Assembly: GCA_051745395.1 (NCBI GenBank)
Contig: JBNJEA010000039.1
Coordinates: 1-24,343 of the forward strand
DNA from: JBNJEA01 sp051745395
Lineage (GTDB): Bacteria > Desulfobacterota > Desulfobacteria > Desulfobacterales > Desulfosalsimonadaceae
Reading direction: 5' to 3'
Length of the DNA stretch: 24,343 nucleotides
In this document: positions 21,646 through 24,343 of the stretch, piece after piece
Layout: every line of letters starts with the position of its first letter
Numbering within the stretch: the stretch's first letter is position 1
Notes under the pieces: model-generated
What the model was told of the DNA's origin: nothing
The model's database searches: none
The model's input: only the letters and a program-made list of their open reading frames with translations
Translations under genes and position numbers: made by a program

Positions 21646-23514
21646 TTGAGTCTGCTTGATAAAATCACTTCCCCCCGGGATGTCAAAAACATTCCCCGCT
21701 CCGAACTGCCCCGGCTGGCCCGGGAAGTCCGCCAGACCATCGTGGACGTGGTTTCCAAAACCGGCGGCCACCTGGCCTCCAATCTCGGCATGGTCGAGCT
21801 CACCATTGCCCTGCATTACGTCTTTGACGTCCCCGACGATAAAATCGTCTGGGACGTGGGCCACCAGTCCTATACCCACAAACTGCTGACCGGCCGGCGC
21901 GAGCGGTTTTCCACACTGCGCCAGTACGGCGGCATATCCGGTTTTCCCAAAATCTCGGAAAGCCCCTATGATGCATTTTCCACCGGTCACAGCAGCACCT
22001 CGATATCCGCCGGCCTGGGCATTTGCTGCGGCAAGCACTTAAAACAGGCAAACGACAAGGTCATCGCCGTCATCGGCGACGGCTCCATGACCGCCGGGCT
22101 GGCCTACGAAGGCTTAAACCAGGCCGGTGACATCCACAAGGACCTCATTGTCATTTTAAACGATAATGAGATGTCGATTTCGCCCAATGTCGGTGCGTTG
22201 TCGTCGCTTCTGAGCCGGACTTTTTCCACGAAATACCTGCAGGACCGGCGAAACCAGATCGGCGAACTGCTCAAGTCCCTGCCCAAAATCGGAAACGATG
22301 CCTACCAGTTTGCCAAGCGCGCCGAAGAATCGATCAAGGCCTTTGTCACGCCGGGCATTTTATTCGAGGCATTCGATTTCAAATACTTCGGCCCGATCAA
22401 GGGCCACCGGCTCGATCAGCTCATCGACATGCTGCAGAACATCAAAAACGTAGACGATCCCGTTTTGCTCCACGTCTCCACGACCAAGGGTAAGGGATAT
22501 GAACCGGCGGAAAAAAACCCGGTCTACTTCCACGGCGTGGGCTGTTTCGAGGTGGCCTCGGGCAACAAGGTCTCCTGCCGCCAGGCACCGAGCTACACCC
22601 AGGTTTTCGGCGATACCATGGTGGAACTGGCCGACAAGGACGAAACCATTATCGCCGTGACCGCCGCCATGCCGGAAGGCACCGGCCTGGCCGGATTCTG
22701 CCGGCAGTACCCGGACCGCTTTTTTGACGTCGGCATTGCCGAACAGCACGGGGTCACCTTTGCCGCGGGCATGGCCACGGAAGGATTCAAGCCGGTGGTG
22801 GCCATCTATTCGACCTTTTTGCAGCGCGCCTACGACCAGGTCCTGCATGACGTCTGCCTGGAATCGCTGCCGGTGGTATTTGCCATCGACCGCGGCGGCA
22901 TTGTCGGAGAAGACGGCCCGACGCATCACGGCCTGTTTGACCTGACGTATTTGCGCGCCCTGCCGAACATGGTCATCATGGCCCCCAAAGACGAAATCGA
23001 ACTGCAGCGGATGCTCAAAACCGCTATGGCCCACAACGGACCGATCGCCGTGCGCTATCCCCGCGGTTCGGGCACGGGCGCGCCGCCGGAAAACCTGGAC
23101 CGACCCATTGCCATCGGCAGGGCCGAAATCTTGAGCAAAGGCGATGATCTCGTTATTTTCGCAGTCGGCCATTGCGTCCAGGAAGCCAGCGCCGCCCGGC
23201 AGCAATTGCAGCAGGAAGGTATTGCCGCAACCCTGGTCAACGCCCGTTTTGTCAAGCCGATAGACACGGAGACCATCACCGGACTGGTGAAAAACATACC
23301 GCGGGTCATTACCATAGAGGAAAACGTCTTGCACGGCGGGTTCGGCAGCGCCGTTTTGGAGACCCTGGCCGATGCCGGTGTCAGCGGATTCCATATCCGG
23401 CGGATGGGCATTGATGACCGGTTTGTGGAACACGGCGAAAAATCGGTGCTTCGAAAACACTATGGCCTGAATGCCGCCGCCATTGTCGAGGCGGCAAAAC
23501 AGCTGGTTTCATGA
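21646..23514 (+). CDS. dxs: 1-deoxy-D-xylulose-5-phosphate synthase
   Basis: Thiamine-diphosphate enzyme joining pyruvate and glyceraldehyde-3-phosphate, the first step of the MEP isoprenoid pathway. 622 residues, family length. The start is TTG at 21646, fixed by AAAAGGAGAT and by the opening SLLDKITSPRDVK. H42 lies in KTGGHLASNLG (38-48). The ThDP/Mg motif is GDGSMTAGLAYEGLNQAGD...LNDNEMSIS (144-179). The catalytic glutamate lies in DVGIAEQHGVTFAAGMA in the middle domain, and the C-terminal transketolase domain ends with FGSAVLE and NAAAIVEAAKQLVS. The gene lies between ispA (57 bases) and tlyA (4-nt overlap), the usual bacterial arrangement. Confidence 0.98.
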   Translation: MSLLDKITSPRDVKNIPRSELPRLAREVRQTIVDVVSKTGGHLASNLGMVELTIALHYVFDVPDDKIVWDVGHQSYTHKLLTGRRERFSTLRQYGGISGFPKISESPYDAFSTGHSSTSISAGLGICCGKHLKQANDKVIAVIGDGSMTAGLAYEGLNQAGDIHKDLIVILNDNEMSISPNVGALSSLLSRTFSTKYLQDRRNQIGELLKSLPKIGNDAYQFAKRAEESIKAFVTPGILFEAFDFKYFGPIKGHRLDQLIDMLQNIKNVDDPVLLHVSTTKGKGYEPAEKNPVYFHGVGCFEVASGNKVSCRQAPSYTQVFGDTMVELADKDETIIAVTAAMPEGTGLAGFCRQYPDRFFDVGIAEQHGVTFAAGMATEGFKPVVAIYSTFLQRAYDQVLHDVCLESLPVVFAIDRGGIVGEDGPTHHGLFDLTYLRALPNMVIMAPKDEIELQRMLKTAMAHNGPIAVRYPRGSGTGAPPENLDRPIAIGRAEILSKGDDLVIFAVGHCVQEASAARQQLQQEGIAATLVNARFVKPIDTETITGLVKNIPRVITIEENVLHGGFGSAVLETLADAGVSGFHIRRMGIDDRFVEHGEKSVLRKHYGLNAAAIVEAAKQLVS

Positions 23515-24257
23515 CCGCGCCGAAAAAAAAACGCCTGGATCTGCTACTCGTCGAAAAAGGCATTGCCCAAAGCCGGCAGCGGGCCCAGGCGCTGATCATG
23601 ACGGGCCAGATATTGGTCAACGACACACCGGTGGACAAACCGGGAACCCCCGTGGCCATTGATGCGGCAATTGTAAACCGTGCCGACGAGCCGGCCTATG
23701 TCAGCCGGGGCGGATCGAAACTGGCCCACGCCATAAAAACCTTCTCCCTCGATGTTTCCGGCCGGCACTGCCTGGATGTAGGGGCTTCCACCGGCGGCTT
23801 TACGGATTGTCTGCTGCAAAACGGTGCCGTTCATGTCACCGCCGTGGACGTGGGATACGGCCAGCTAGCCTGGCAACTGCGGCAGGACCCCAGGGTGACG
23901 GTCATTGAAAGAACCAATATCCGCTACATGTCAGAAAGCGACCTGCCCTGCCCGTTTGACCTGATCACCATTGATGTTTCCTTTATATCCCTGAAAATCG
24001 TGATACCGGTGATCCGGGATTTTTTGGCGCCCGGCGGCAAAATCGTGGCCCTGATCAAGCCCCAGTTCGAGGCGGGCAAACACCAGGTCGGCAAAGGCGG
24101 CGTGGTGCGCGACCCGGCCCTGCATGAATCCATCATAGACGCATTAAAGACCTTCTTTCAAGACTGCGGCCTTACGTGCGGGCCGGTCACACCGTCGCCC
24201 ATCCAGGGGCCCAAGGGCAATACGGAGTTTATTATACTGCTTGGCCCGGGCCATTAA
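23511..24257 (+). CDS. tlyA: TlyA family rRNA 2'-O-methyltransferase (hemolysin A-like)
   Basis: 248 residues. The S4 RNA-binding domain (5-65, RLDLLLVEKGIAQSRQRAQALIMTGQILVND) precedes an FtsJ-like Rossmann methyltransferase. The SAM loop is LDVGASTGGFTDCLL (88-102). The K-D-K catalytic pattern can be read as K70 (SRGGSKL), D155 (TIDVSFIS) and K183 (LIKPQFE). Studied TlyA enzymes 2'-O-methylate 16S C1409 and/or 23S C1920 rRNA, giving capreomycin sensitivity; the hemolysin name is historical. It overlaps dxs by 4 nt. No clear terminator is visible in the 86 bases to the end of the window. Confidence 0.94.
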   Translation: MTAPKKKRLDLLLVEKGIAQSRQRAQALIMTGQILVNDTPVDKPGTPVAIDAAIVNRADEPAYVSRGGSKLAHAIKTFSLDVSGRHCLDVGASTGGFTDCLLQNGAVHVTAVDVGYGQLAWQLRQDPRVTVIERTNIRYMSESDLPCPFDLITIDVSFISLKIVIPVIRDFLAPGGKIVALIKPQFEAGKHQVGKGGVVRDPALHESIIDALKTFFQDCGLTCGPVTPSPIQGPKGNTEFIILLGPGH

Positions 24258-24343
24258 CCGGCAAGTACTTGGAATCTTCCCAATCCAAAGTTCTGTTTAA
24301 CCTACTATTTTTTATAAGAAACCGCATTGTCTCTCGAGGTCAT

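Noticed and set aside
22360..23460. A 366-codon open frame antisense to dxs, and other long antisense frames (530-1150 plus, 20146-21006 minus, 11068-11727 minus).
   Set aside because: They lie opposite well-supported genes, have low-complexity, unlikely protein composition and no ribosome sites. They are by-products of GC-rich codon use.
19072..24257. The xseA-xseB-ispA-dxs-tlyA cluster as a novel system.
   Set aside because: This is a common conserved bacterial gene order, all active-site motifs are normal, and nothing suggests a new function.
24258..24343. A terminator after tlyA (TTGGA/TCCAA pairing near 24270-24292).
   Set aside because: The stem is short and imperfect and no T-run follows directly; it is insufficient to call.

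Overview
The window is ordinary bacterial chromosome, almost fully coding and GC-rich. It looks most like a Desulfobacterota (delta-proteobacterial) genome. That is an inference from gene order and protein flavour (a def-fmt-rsmB-PASTA-rpe-aroQ run; a FabH, a DHH phosphoesterase and an orphan left-handed beta-helix protein beside glmM), not from a marker gene. There is no phage, IS transposase, CRISPR array or rRNA.

Layout. (1) 1-6672, minus strand: a housekeeping block read right to left: ribF, def, fmt, rsmB, a PASTA-domain membrane protein, rpe, a 145-bp palindrome, aroQ and a partial membrane protein running off the left edge. Most junctions are 4-nt ATGA overlaps. (2) 6704-8023: tRNA-Leu(CAG), an unrecognised four-helix membrane protein and, on the minus strand, tRNA-Arg(ACG). 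(3) 8163-10220, plus: tadA, purA and tRNA-Pro(CGG). (4) 10221-10806: a long intergenic stretch with a near-consensus promoter and a hairpin, a possible small RNA. (5) 10807-13354, plus: a SurA/PpiC-type periplasmic prolyl isomerase, a cold-shock protein, a strong terminator and a fabH. (6) 13376-14326, minus: DHH phosphoesterase. (7) 14573-17214, plus: a GlmU-like beta-helix protein and glmM. (8) 17233-17943, minus: YccA/Bax-inhibitor-1 membrane protein. (9) 18152-18409: a small conserved-looking protein, then 660 bp of non-coding DNA rich in repeats. (10) 19072-24257, plus: xseA, xseB, ispA, dxs and tlyA, a tightly packed operon.

How genes work together. Fmt formylates initiator tRNA and Def removes the formyl group from nascent proteins; RsmB modifies 16S rRNA. 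TadA edits the tRNA-Arg(ACG) encoded next to it. GlmM makes glucosamine-1-phosphate, and the beta-helix protein resembles the acetyltransferase half of GlmU, the next step towards UDP-GlcNAc. Dxs and IspA are the entry and the prenyl-chain steps of isoprenoid synthesis.

Most interesting points: a PASTA protein with no kinase domain sits where Firmicutes carry the PrkC kinase (def-fmt-rsmB-prkC-rpe); a precisely centred 145-bp palindrome flanked by TA looks like a non-autonomous transposable element; fabH lies directly behind the cspA terminator with almost no room for its own promoter; and intergenic DNA holds a heptanucleotide tandem array plus two large inverted repeats. No clearly new defence or mobile system was found.
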